64,000 nt of DNA, from the NCBI GenBank assembly GCA_945643635.1, contig CALZFC010000006.1:8883501-8947500 (forward strand). Direction: 5' to 3'. This stretch comes from Allodiplogaster sudhausi (lineage: Eukaryota > Nematoda > Chromadorea > Rhabditida > Diplogasteridae). A program made the translations under genes and the position numbers. Shown here piece by piece: positions 11,376 to 21,610 of the stretch. The notes beneath the pieces were generated by a model. It ran no database searches and was not told the DNA's origin. It saw only the letters and a list, made by a program, of their open reading frames with translations. Within the stretch, counting starts at the first letter, position 1. Every line of letters begins with the position of its first letter.

Positions 11376-11639
11376 ATATCTTTCTTTGATTTGTATTCTA
11401 AGAAACACTCATAATGTTTTCCAACTTTTGTTCCAACAATAAACAGTTCCAACAACAACAGTTAACAAAAATACAATTCTCACAAACTGTATGCAAATAT
11501 TCTATTTTTATACTCTTTAACTCTGAATAAATAATAGTCTATTATGCATCTTTAGAAAGAATGACTAGGCTAAAGAGCACCATTCTTGTAAGTAAACAGA
11601 TAAAAATGGAGGAAATTTCTATAAAAATCCCTAAGCAAG

Positions 11640-12030
11640 GTTAGAGCCAACCACACTGGGCTCCAATGCATCGTCCATTGCATCAGCGAATGTTGCGGGG
11701 ATGTACTGGGTGTCATTCTCCCTTTATTAATGTTAATTTTTATTAATGTTATCCAACTACCCTATTATTTGAAGGAAGAGTACAGTACACTCTTACTCGA
11801 AGGAATATTACAGTACCCTATTATTTGAAGGAATGTTACAGTAACCTATTATTTGAAGGAATATTACAGTTATAATAGGTTATAGTTATTAACAGTTGGT
11901 ATTATATAATATGATCACCCAAAATCGATCGATAGATCGTTATAAGCCAAATATGATCATATGGTAAGATTATATAAGAAGTAATTTGAATCGGATAAGT
12001 TCTCTAGGAAAGATTCTACAGTAACCTCGA
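11640..12030. repeat. Short tandem repeats (about 36 bp) and AT-rich spacer
   Basis: The phrase CTATTATTTGAAGGAA(T/G) followed by TTACAGTA recurs at least three times between 11758 and 11880, with a diverged unit (CTCTTACTCGAAGGAAT). No gene seen. It lies between the transposase and the 3' end of the accessory gene. Confidence 0.6.
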
Positions 12031-12161
12031 TTAGTTCCAGTTGACGGCGGCGCAGAAGCGCATCCGAAGCGGCGCGACTCGTGCCAGAACGTGGATAATC
12101 TTCCTCAAATGAAATACATAATTTTTATGCTCAATAATAATAAAAGTTAACAAATTAAAAT

Positions 12162-15100
12162 CTATAATAACTGAAAAATTTCGTGGCAAAAGTCTCAAAA
12201 GTACCTGTCCAGCTAGGAATCTTTCGTTCCTAGCAAGGATTCGAGGAGCGCGGAACATCGACTCCTCATCCGCCAGATCCACAGAAGGCTTCCTAGCTGG
12301 TCCTCGAGGAGCGCGTAACATCGACTCCTCATCCGCCAGATCCACAGAAGGCTTCCTAGCTGGTCCTCGAGGAGCGCGTAACATCGACTCCTCATCCGCC
12401 AGATCCACAGAAGGCTTCCTAGCTGGTCCTCGAGGAGCGCGTAACATCGACTCCTCATCCGCCAGATCCACAGAAGGCTTCCTAGCTGGTCCTCGAGGAG
12501 CGGGTACCATCAGTACGTCATCCTCTTGATCCTCCTCTCCTATGGATGACGTCGCTCTTTTCTGAAATTCAAACTTCAGTGTGATGGCATATTTAATATA
12601 TTAAAAATTTAAAGTAAATACAGGAATGCGTGAAAGCAAAATAAAACCATTACTTATACTTACATAATATTCTCAATACGAAAGAGCAGTGTAATATAAA
12701 GTTACAAACAAATTCTAACCATTCCAACTTGAGTTTTTGCGCCATTTTTGATTCCTCCGAACGCCGGCGAGTCACCGTAGTAGTCGTCCATCATCCTTGC
12801 AGTGTCATCGTCATCCAGTGCTTCCAGTTCGTCCAGTTCTTTTTCATCATCGAAGTCGACTCCTCCGCCCGTCTTCCCCGCATACCTGGAACACAAAAAA
12901 GGGTTTATGTGAAGAAACATCGAACAAAGTTCAATTGTACTTTAGCGCTTCGCACTCGAATATATTGTTAGTAGTGAGACAATCGTTCCTGGCACATATT
13001 GACTAGATTAATAATGCAATGTTGGTAATCAGATAGATTCTCCATTCAAAAGAAATAGTGGAAGAATATATTCAGACATTTGTCTTCTAATAGTTAAGAG
13101 AGCCTGTCTGAGAGATTCGACCACGGGCCTATTAAGGTAGTGCAGGGAATAAAATTATTTTTTGATTTTCATTTTATTTGAAGGGTTACTGTAGCACCCT
13201 ATGGGGATTCCAAAAACATTTTTTTCAAAAATATATTTTTGTTTTTAAGCACAGTACACCTCGAAATGTCGAAATCAGTTAAATAGCCATAACTTTTTGT
13301 AAACTCAACGAAATTGAATTTTGAAAAGTTTTTTACGTTTAGCAATCACAGGGGCATAAAAAAGTCATACAAATGTTTTTGAAAAAAATTCATTTAAGGG
13401 GTCATATTGACACCCAAATGTATCGGAGGTGCGGTTTGGGCAAGAAAACGTTTCGAGCGCGCGAATACGACACCACCACGTGAAAGAGGAGCATTTAGAA
13501 CCCCTAGTACAATGGTTGACTAAAGGATTGTAGGGCGTATTGGTATCCTAATTTCCGCCTGAACATTCACATTTGCTCAAACTCATGAGCAGGAAAATTG
13601 GCATAAATCGCTTCAAACTCAACAATGGGCAACATTAGAGTTATCATTCGATTTGTCTTCTTAAAACTAACAAAATAGTACCAAAATAGGCATGAATTTG
13701 CTTTAAATTTCACTTTTTCAATACTTTTTTGGAAAAACCCTTTTTTCTGTGTCTTGAAATCGGCACCCTTTCGCCTGTTTCTGATATTTGTTGAGAAGGG
13801 CGCGCCGTAGTTTTACCTTTGTAAGAAAGAGCATTTAATTTTACGTAGTTTACATAGGTTTTCAACTGAATTGGACGGCGTAATAGATGCGATTTTGCTT
13901 CCAGAAACTCCTAACTCTGCAAATTATCAAAATTTTAAATCGCCGAATCATTCCCGAGCAGGTAGTTCTTGAGCTAGAAACAAGATGGGATTGTTCACCA
14001 GTTGATTACATGCAGATATTATTATATTTGTGCAACATTACAAAAAAATAATTGGTAAATTATTTTTTCGTATCTCAAATAATTCCCCAATAACTACGGA
14101 AATGTAACTTTATAACTCATTTTCAAAGGAATTTCTGGAATTTATCTTTCACCACATGAAAGAACGGGTTTTTTGAACCTGTACAAGTGCCCAACACTTC
14201 AATATAGCTACAATCTTTTCGGTAATCTATAATTAGAGACAGAAATCCGATGACGTTTTTCGAAAAAAAAAAAGTTTTTTTTTTCAAATAGCTTTTTATA
14301 GGTTGGGAGAGAAGAAAGTCAATTTTATTCTTTATAATAATACTTTTTGCTTCATAATTTTCAATATACAGCTCAGAATAATTCATCGTGAATTTCTGAC
14401 TCAAAATAATTCATCGTTCCATGTCTTCCTGTTATTCTGAGCTGTATATTGAAAACGATGAAGCAAAAAGTATTATTATAAAGAATAAAATTGACTTTCT
14501 TCTCTCCCAACCTATAACATACGGCAAAAGAACGATTTGAAAAAAAAAACATTTTTTTTTTTCGAAAAAAGTCATCGGATTTCTGTCTCTAATTATAGAT
14601 TACCGAAAAGATTGTAGCTATATTGAAGTGATGGGCACTTGTACAGGTTCAAAAAACCCGTTCTTTCATGTGGTGAAAGATAAATTCCAGAAATTCCTTT
14701 GAAAATGAGTCATAAAGTTACATTTCCGTAGTTATTGGGGAATTATTTGAGATACGAAAAAACAATTTACCAATTTTTTTTTGTAATGTTGCACAAATAT
14801 ACCATATCTGCATGTAATCAACTGGTGAACAATCCCATCTTGTTTCTAGCTCAAGAACTACCTGCTCGGGAATGATTCGGCGATTTAAAATTTTGATAAT
14901 TTGCAGAGTTAGGAGTTTCTGGAAGCAAAATCGCATCTATTACGCCGTCCAATTCAGTTGAAAACCTATGTAAACTACGTAAAATTAAATGCTCTTTCTT
15001 ACAAAGGAAAAACTATGGCGCGCTCTTCTCAACAAATATCAGAAACAGGCGAAAGGGTGCCGATTTCAAGACACAGAAAAAAAGGGTTTTTCCAAAAAAG

Positions 15101-16356
15101 TATTGAAAAAGTGAAATTAAAAGCAAATTCATGCCTATTTTGGAACTGTTTTGTTAGTTTTAAGAAGACAAATCGAATGATCACTCTAATGTTGCCCATT
15201 GTTGAGTTTGAAGCGATTTATGCCAATGTTCCTGCTCATGAGTTTGAGCAAATGTGAATGTTCAGGCGGAAATTAGGATACCAATACGCCCTACAATCCT
15301 TTAGTCAACCATTGTACTAGGGGTTTTAAATGCTCCTCTTTCACGTGGTGGTGTCGTATTCGCGCGCTCGAAACGTTTTCTTGCCCAAACCGCACCTCCG
15401 ATACATTTGGGTGTCAATATGACCCCTTAAATGAATTTTTTTCAAAAACATTTGTTTAACTTTTTTATGCCCCTGTGATTGCTAAACGTAATAAACTTTT
15501 CAAAATTCAATTTCGTTGAGTTTACAAAAAGTTATGGCTATTTAACTGATTTGGACATTTCGAGGTATACTGTGCTTAAACACAAAAATAAATTTTTGAA
15601 AAAAATGTTTTTGGAATTCCCATAGGGTGCTACAGCAACCCTTCAAATAAAATGAAAATCAAAAAATAATTTTATTCCCTGCACGCCCGTTGTCGAGTCT
15701 CTCAGATTGGCTCTCTTAAACACAAAAATAAATTTTTGAAAAAAATGTTTTTGGAATTCCCATAGGGTGCTACAGTAACCCTTCAAATAAAATGAAAATC
15801 AAAAAAATAATTTTATTCCCTGCACGCCCGTTGTCGAGTCTCTCAGATTGGCTCTCTTAATAGCGTAAATAGATTTTTAGACGGAGTTAAGCTCCGACTC
15901 ATTTATTCATTTAAAAGCTAGCCTTTTAAAGCACTGAACCTGTGTTATGCAGCAAAAGTGTTTCAACTGCAAATGGTATCCAACCTGCTTAGTCTTGCCG
16001 CTGCTGCTCTGGCATCAGTAGTGGCCCGACTAAGCATCTTCTTCAGCAGGGCGTCGGTAACTTCTCGACTGAAATTTAACAAAATAATTCACATATCGTG
16101 CAATTAAAATAAAAGTTGCAAAGCATAGAACATGACAAAGCTTCGCGTGCTAAGATTTTTACCCGTCTTAGAATTAGACACATATGAACAAAATAATTAC
16201 CTAAACTTGATTTTGGCGAACTGTCGAATCTCCGCCCAAGCTTTCTGCGGGCGCCAGTGGATTCGTGCGGTTGTTCTCGATGAGTATGTGCCGCTTCTTC
16301 ATTATCTCCTGGAGGATGATTCGCTTCTCCTCACCGCTCAAGTGTGCAGAACTCAT
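12162..16356 (-). CDS. Myb/SANT-like accessory protein of the Harbinger-like element (one frameshift)
   Basis: Five exons in consistent phase: 16356-16201, 16068-15985, 12885-12720, 12561-12205 and 12170-12162. The N-terminus (MSSAHLSGEEKRIILQEIMK ... HILIENNRTN, then KAWAEIRQFAKIKF, then REVTDALLKKMLSR) has the pattern of Myb/SANT-like DNA-binding domains that accompany Harbinger transposases. The tail is acidic (DDEKELDELEALDDDD) and then carries a 22-residue repeat (APRGPARKPSVDLADEESML) four times plus partial units, ending FLAGQLL. The IENNRTN and KAWAEI segments are in different frames near 16245-16255, so the copy carries a +1-type frameshift or an unusual splice. Intron 2 contains the 13.1-15.9 kb foldback element. 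Confidence 0.6.
12239..12505. repeat. 66-bp coding minisatellite (four near-identical copies)
   Basis: A 66-bp unit (GAGGAGCGCGTAACATCGAC on plus) is repeated in tandem about four times with almost no divergence. It encodes the 22-residue repeat of the accessory protein on the minus strand. Length is a multiple of three, so copy-number change keeps the frame. Confidence 0.9.
13098..15856. mobile_element. Large TTAA-flanked foldback element
   Basis: Two arms of about 1.3 kb are near-perfect reverse complements, meeting at about 14402-14415. Ends read GAGAGCCTGTCTGAGAGA on the left, and the reverse-complementary TCTCTCAGATTGGCTCTC on the right, with TTAA at 13094-13097 and 15857-15860. The right end is present twice: a 140-bp unit from one TTAA (15576) to the next (15716) is repeated to 15856. 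Terminus and TTAA flank match the element at 1812-3287. No transposase ORF was recognised. It lies in an intron of the accessory gene. Confidence 0.85.
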
Positions 16357-16599
16357 CTGCAAGCATAATAAAAAGGGGTTGATAACAATCACTGAATGAT
16401 AGTGAGTGAAAATTCAATGAACGGATCCAGACTAAAATAAATTCACATTTTGAATGCAGCTTCTCGCGCCAAAAGTGATGGCTACAGTAAGTTTAAAAAG
16501 TACGACTGCGCGTACTGTTTGACAAAGTCATAACTTTTGTCTTGGAGACAAGAAAGACATTTGGCGTGTTTGTTTCGCCTCTCTTAAAATTGCATACTC

Positions 16600-16770
16600 T
16601 CTCGCCTTCCCAGAATGTCATGGACATTGTCCCAGACATTCTCGATGTCTTGGACATAATATTTTCCCAAAAGTGTCCGAGACATTTCAAAGACATATGA
16701 GAGACAGATGCGAGACCCGTGTATTAACATAGGCCTTTTCTTTAATGTCTGGGACATTAGATCATTTTTA
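16600..16770. repeat. Subterminal GACATT/GTCC motif cluster, right side
   Basis: Multiple copies of GACATT, GTCCCAGACATT, GTCTTGGACAT and GTCCGAGACATTTCAAAGAC occur within 170 bp. A similar cluster in inverted relation is at 9955-10040. Such clusters are typical transposase-binding subterminal regions; function here is inferred. Confidence 0.55.
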
Positions 16771-16774
16771 TTAG

Positions 16775-17160
16775 TGCTTATTTACTCTAATTCAAGTAAC
16801 ACACATCAACCTGTCTTATTTCCTTTTTGAAAATTCAAATTTTTAAGAAGAATTAATAAGAATAAAAAAGAAACTTAACTATGACATTTATAGATTGTCC
16901 CTTTCCGTCTCCGGGGTCGAATTGCCCAGCCACAGATGTCACTGACGGGAAATGCAGCCAAACTTTGGCTAGTCTTAATTTATATTTTACATTGACGAGT
17001 TTTCTAGTGGAAAAAAACAAAACACACGCACATATTGTTTGATTTTTGTAGTCGGAACAACTCGTAATCAGGCCAATGGGAGCGGGAATTCAAAGGGGGG
17101 GGGGGTTTAATCCTATCGTAATGTTCTTCTCATGGTCAGTAGAACATCCATAAAAACACA
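16775..17160. other. Intron-like stretch with a G10 tract
   Basis: No coding sequence recognised. A run of ten or more G lies near 17095. The stretch ends in an acceptor-like TTCCTAG just before the C6-type exon. Confidence 0.4.
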
Positions 17161-17165
17161 TTGAT

Positions 17166-17375
17166 TCCTAGAATTGAATGCTACGAACATGCATTTTTGA
17201 ATGCGCCTTTAAGGGAACTGCCATCGAACGCAGATGCGACCAACCTAATAAGCTCTTCATCAACGACATGGCAGTGGAGGGATCCATCAAATGTGACAAG
17301 GGATTCTGGCATCTGGCGAATGGTATGCAACTGGCTGATGGCTTCACTGCCTACTGCAAAATTCCTCCACCTTAA
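17166..17375 (+). CDS. C6/DUF281-like extracellular domain exon
   Basis: An open frame reads TCIFECAFKGTAIERRCDQP, then INDMAVEGSIKCDKGFWHL, ending GFTAYCKIPPP and stop. Spacing of the cysteines and the CDKGFW motif match the nematode C6 (DUF281) extracellular domain, which usually follows a signal peptide and Thr-rich linker. Those upstream parts are found at 8.6-9.25 kb, so the Harbinger-like element likely sits in the intron between them. A TGA lies just before the ATG in this frame, right after the acceptor, so the junction is doubtful and the gene may be broken. Confidence 0.5.
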
Positions 17376-17528
17376 AAGGCGACTTTTGAGATCTGTTGTT
17401 GGAAGCGATAGAATGTAGCTGTTCATTCACTTTCATGTTCATCCATGTCTATATTGATAACATCAAAAAAATCTGCGCAACTTCTAGGCATAAATATTCT
17501 CATTTCCGCTTTTTCACTGATTCTTTAA

Positions 17529-18045
17529 AGGAGCATGGGACTCAATTTTTTTCATGCCTTAACTATTACACTAGTCGTTCTATGTCCCTCATGCGAACAC
17601 CTCTGCCAAGTAAGAAGATTCAAAAGTACAGCATTCGCAAGAAATTTGCATGTAAAAAATGTGCCTGTATCAGGGAAATTTTTGGTGCGATACGGTATAT
17701 TTCTGTTCTTTGTTAGTTTTGCAGAAAATTAACTCCAGGATATTCACCACCGGCCTATAGGCGGGAAAAAACTTTTTAAACATCTTCTCTTGCAAGGTCG
17801 AAATGAATGGAAATAGCCATCTCCAGTTCCTTTCCTTCTGTTCGTTTGTCATTTTGCCAAGATTCCCAAAGAAATATCGAAATATCTAAGAAAAGTTTCA
17901 CTTTCAAAATTATTCTAAAAGTTTTTAGTAGTCCGTGTGTACTGCTCTTCAGTACAAATATTATAATAAAAGCAAAGCGTATTACAGTATCTCGGCACTT
18001 TTCTACAGGTCTTTCCGTGCAGGAGTTTTGGGTGTTCATGCTCCT
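17529..18045. mobile_element. TTAA-flanked MITE (AGGAGCATG termini), 517 bp
   Basis: TTAA at 17525-17528 and 18046-18049 encloses perfect 9-bp inverted termini AGGAGCATG...CATGCTCCT, with further partial inverted similarity inward. The short length and absence of an ORF beyond about 100 codons suggest a non-autonomous piggyBac-like MITE. Confidence 0.7.
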
Positions 18046-18049
18046 TTAA

Positions 18050-18466
18050 TCATGGCCATATTACTCATACCACTTTTTGTTCGAATACGCCCGGTGGTTC
18101 TCAGCCTCCTGCAGGCTTCATTCAGTTACTTATTGTTCCAACAAATTCCCTTGAGACTTCAAGTAAAGAGCGATGTTTTGCAACCGTATTTGTGATAGAT
18201 CAATGATCATACATCCCAGGAATCTCTGAGAAATGTGAAGTAAATTAAAGTTTCTAGTTTCTGCATGTTCCCTCATTTTTTTATTCTTTTCCCGCGTTCG
18301 CCTAATTATGCACTTTCTGATGAAAATGTACACGAGGAATGGGAATTGTCCTGAAACCCTCATGAAAGCGGACTTAGTTTTTTTAAGTATTAATATTCAT
18401 TTTCTCTATCCATCCCGTTATCTCTCTTTACCTCTTTTCTCTTTCTACCTTTCTTCTGATTTCTAT

Positions 18467-18511
<45 letters not shown>

Positions 18512-18955
18512 ATTCTCTTGTTGTTCATCTACCGCCTTGCTCTCACTTTCGTACGCATTCTTTTATATTTCCTTCTCTCTCCCAATCTCTCTTTGTATTC
18601 TCTCTCTCTCTCGCTCTCTCTCTCTCACTTGCTGCCTCTTTCTCAGGCAGGTTGCAGAGAAAAGGATTGTTTCGCCGGTTCCCTCGTCTCATCTACACCC
18701 AAACGACGGCGAACAAACCGAAGAGCTTCGTTACATCCCTCTCTCAATGTATCTGTCTCTCTCTCTGTGTTTTCTGTATCTCTCGCTGTCTTCTCTGTAT
18801 CTCTGTCTTCACACTTTATCTCTTTCTCTCATACTGTTTGTCTCTCTGTCTCTTGCCTAGGTTTCGCCCTCTTTTCATTCAAATAACAGCGAATCGATAG
18901 CGAAGATCGATTCGCAATAATTAGAATAAGAAAAAGGACGCTTCTTGTTTTCTCT
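18050..18955. other. CT-microsatellite-rich stretch
   Basis: Pyrimidine tracts at 18470-18510, 18600-18630 and 18730-18850. Long Leu/Ser-only frames here are translations of (CT)n. No gene seen. Confidence 0.6.
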
Positions 18956-18959
18956 CATT

Positions 18960-19690
18960 CTCTCTTTCTGTACCGCTCTTTTCTCTCTCTCTCTCCATAG
19001 ATAATGTACCTCAGAATACATGAGAGACCTAGTGTCTAGACGTCCATCCAGCTACATATGTTAGCATCCATCGTGTAAAGTGCATACCTTTCTTCAATTG
19101 GACGTTCGCCAAATTTGAATGAACAGTGAAAGTGTATTAAATCAATTCCGAATCTGATTAGCAGCAAGAATAAACTGTGAGAGTATGATTAGACGACATC
19201 TTTCAACAAAATGTTAATTGCCAGTTTGCATGGCTGTTCAAGTTTTTCTCATAAAATTTTTCTTATTTCTCCAAACTCATCTGTTCTGATTAAAAATGAA
19301 GCCGCTGAATACGCGGCTCGTTGATGTAGACCCTGATATTGGCTAGAGTGTGGATATAGTCACCGGTCTCATAACGTGTTTTGCGTACAGTAAGTAAAGA
19401 TTATTTAATTATAGATATTATAGTTAAATCAAAGGTCAAACAAAGAAATGTCCTGCCAAAGAAGCAGCCCAACACCCTCCTGCGTCATTCCAATCGCATC
19501 TCCATGGTAGCAGAGCAAGCCGACTCGAGGCTAAGAAGATATATGCGGACGGCAAAATGTGAAAGAAGAAACTGACTATGTACATACTACAATTACCATT
19601 GGAATTTTCAGCCCACGTGGATACGGATCGAGCAGCTCGGAGCTGCTAGAGCCTCTGGATCTAAGCTAATTACAAATCGGAGATAAATGA
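18960..19690 (+). repeat. 0.7-kb block duplicated in inverted orientation at 29.98-30.71 kb
   Basis: Sequence from the CT tract and AATGTACCTCAGAATACATG through to CCCACGTGG...GAGCAGCTCGGAG is matched in reverse complement at 30.71-29.98 kb with moderate divergence and small indels. Acceptor-like TTTTCAG sits before CCCACG in both. No protein family was recognised. The 19-kb copy carries stops where the 30-kb copy is open. Confidence 0.65.
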
Positions 19691-19839
19691 CCCCGTTAAT
19701 ACGGTCCATATCATACTATTAATCTTATTAATTGTGAATAAAAAACAATTGAAGCAAAGGAATCGAATGAGAATCGATTTTTATGTCCGTCAAGAGAATA
19801 TATTTAAGAAAATACGATTTCGTAACCAATCTCTAATGG

Positions 19840-20612
19840 GGAAACGGCCTTCGTAACGGTCTTCCGCAAGTCAGCTTCGCCAAAGCAATCGATCTCTGGT
19901 TTTGAGGTCAGCTATTCTTTTATGAGCAGCAGATTACTTTCATAAGATCCTATATATTAATTAAAGTATTTATTTCAATAGGTCAGAGAATTTTGCGAAG
20001 AATATTTTCTTGCACGGCCGTCCATTCATAGTATTTTTGTTACTTTTTCAATGATTCCTACTTTTCTTCCAGCGTCTATGTTCTTCGTCTTCTGTACCCT
20101 GCTCGAGATTGAGCTGATCAACTGCTACATGAGGAAGGCCGAGAAGTACATCTCCAAGACGTTTGCGACTTTACCTCGTAAGCAACATTTATTACCGTTT
20201 CCCCCCTCATTTATTTCACACGTTTGTCGGGACTACAGGATCCTTTTCTTCTTTATTAAACAAAGAGAAGAAGACAAAATTACTTAAAGACCTCCACAGC
20301 GTTTACGATCGAAACGTCGTCCACCAGTACCGCCGCTCGAAGGTCACCGACGACTTCGAGCCGTTCATCTACAAGCTCAAAGACTCGGTAAGGGTTCGTT
20401 CCTCTCACGACCAGCAAACACTCTAAAAAAATACAATGAAAATAAATATACAATAAATAAAGCATTCATTAGCTCATACAAACCGCTTCATACAAATGTG
20501 CCTATTAATACTCTCGCAGACCCCGGCTCTCCTCCCCTCCGTCATCGTGGGGGCTTCGCGCGAGTGCAGCAGAACGGAGGCCCGAAGACTTCTCTCGTTA
20601 CGCATCACTCCA
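19840..20612 (+). pseudogene. Decayed partial copy of the Cys-loop receptor gene (M2-M3 and loop exons)
   Basis: Four exons match the receptor at 32.2-39.3 kb in inverted orientation: about 19840-19905 ([14 protein letters not shown]), 20073-20177 (SMFFVFCTLLEIELINCYM, M3), 20290-20387 ([15 protein letters not shown]) and 20520-20612 ([15 protein letters not shown]). The first has lost the AG acceptor (AATGG in place of AATAG) and ends in TTTTGAG, a stop, where the intact gene has TTCGGAG. No ligand-binding, M1 or M4 exons are nearby. These features support an inactivated segmental copy. Donor sites of the other exons are still canonical. Confidence 0.8.
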
Positions 20613-20689
20613 GTTATTCGACCTATTTACTAATTTATTTTATTAAATCAACCAATAAAGCCAATCGTGGATTCGCCCCCTTTTAGCAT

Positions 20690-21110
20690 GACACAATGGC
20701 GAGAGAGGATGTAATTTAGAAAGATGCGACTACAATTGTCTGGAAAATGAAATAGATTACGCTTGTGTTTCGTGCCCCTTCAATTAATTGGGAAATTATA
20801 GTAAAAAATCTAGCAATTAAACAAAAGAACGAATAACGGATTGTTTGGTTTATTTATTCACTATCAACTTTATATATCTTTATACATATATCTGTCTTCT
20901 CTCTCTAGCTCACCACTTGCATTCTAATTCTCGTCTATTTCCCTTACCCTTTTAAGTGTCTTTGGGAGGGAGAAGGGTAGAGCAGTTTTCCAGACTCACT
21001 CTGGCCTTCCTTGCTTTCTCTCTTTCTCTCTTTCCCTATCTGCAGTCTCTCTTCTTCACTCGATATGTAGCTTTTTTCTCGTTTCTATGGTTCTGTCTCC
21101 GATGCCATCA
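20690..21110. other. Non-coding spacer
   Basis: AT-rich then CT-rich sequence between the receptor pseudogene and the 3' flank of DEG/ENaC copy B. No gene seen. Confidence 0.5.
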
Positions 21111-21114
21111 CAGT

Positions 21115-21610
21115 GCCTACTATAGAACTACTTTTTTTCCCTCTTCTTCTCCCTTGACCTTTTTAAAGCCTAATATGTCAATACGATATGTCTAATATGC
21201 CTAATATGTCTCTTCTGTGTGTCTGTCTGATTTTAGCAAATTCAATGCCTTACGTCTTTTTAGTCTCTGTTATTCTTCCATTCCACCTCACTTTTAAAAG
21301 TTCATGCTGAACATTTAAATTACGCTTTCCGGTACGGTGACTTTGTGTTGTCATATTTAATGATTTTTTAAAAATTCATTTGCAGTCTTGTTGGATTTGT
21401 TCGTTGTTGACTTTTATTTGTTATTAAAAGAGGGCTATTTTTCTTTCTTCCTGTTCGTGGTTATTCAAATGGCATGGTTAATTGCGAAAGGAGAAAAGTA
21501 ATTTGAAAAACATTCATCAAGTAGTTTTTCTCGATAACATGATGCCTAATAGTTAGAACAAAAAAGGTAAGAGAAGGGGGTAGTGAGTTGAAAATTGAGA
21601 AGTTCCTCGC
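21115..21610. repeat. 3' flank of DEG/ENaC copy B, inverted duplicate of 3669-4137
   Basis: Reading on the minus strand, the flank downstream of the copy B stop codon matches that of copy A (for example GTTGACTTTTATTTGTTA here against its reverse complement at 3.86 kb). It stays alignable to about 4137 on the left. This shows the duplication included downstream non-coding DNA. Confidence 0.7.

Larger units (their letters stand above)
9950..16770. mobile_element. Candidate two-gene PIF/Harbinger-like transposon (composite)
   Basis: Clusters of GACATGTCC / GTCCAAGACATTTCAGAGAC-type motifs lie at about 9955-10040 and, in inverted relationship, at about 16600-16770. Between them are a Harbinger DDE transposase on plus (10157-11375) and a Myb/SANT-like accessory gene on minus (12162-16356). 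This is the two-protein layout known for PIF/Harbinger elements. The exact terminal repeats and 3-bp target duplication could not be fixed. A 2.8-kb foldback is nested inside. The whole block sits between the Thr-rich exon and the C6-type exon of a secreted-protein gene. Confidence 0.6.

Noticed and set aside
14123..15257. ORFs of 93-99 aa in the foldback arms
   Set aside because: The same sequence occurs in mirrored form in both arms with differing stops. No family motif was found, and they are best explained as chance frames in the element.
17535..17609. Signal-peptide-like exon (MGLNFFHALTITLVVLCPSC) with a good donor
   Set aside because: Its start codon is formed by the inverted terminus (AGGAGCATG) of the TTAA MITE at 17529-18045, so it is almost certainly a chance frame inside the transposon.
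18308..18886. 192-aa and similar Ser/Leu-rich ORFs (also 42023-42571, 46876-47451, 56879-57472)
   Set aside because: They are translations of (CT)n/(GA)n tracts with no domain, and frames on several strands are equally open.
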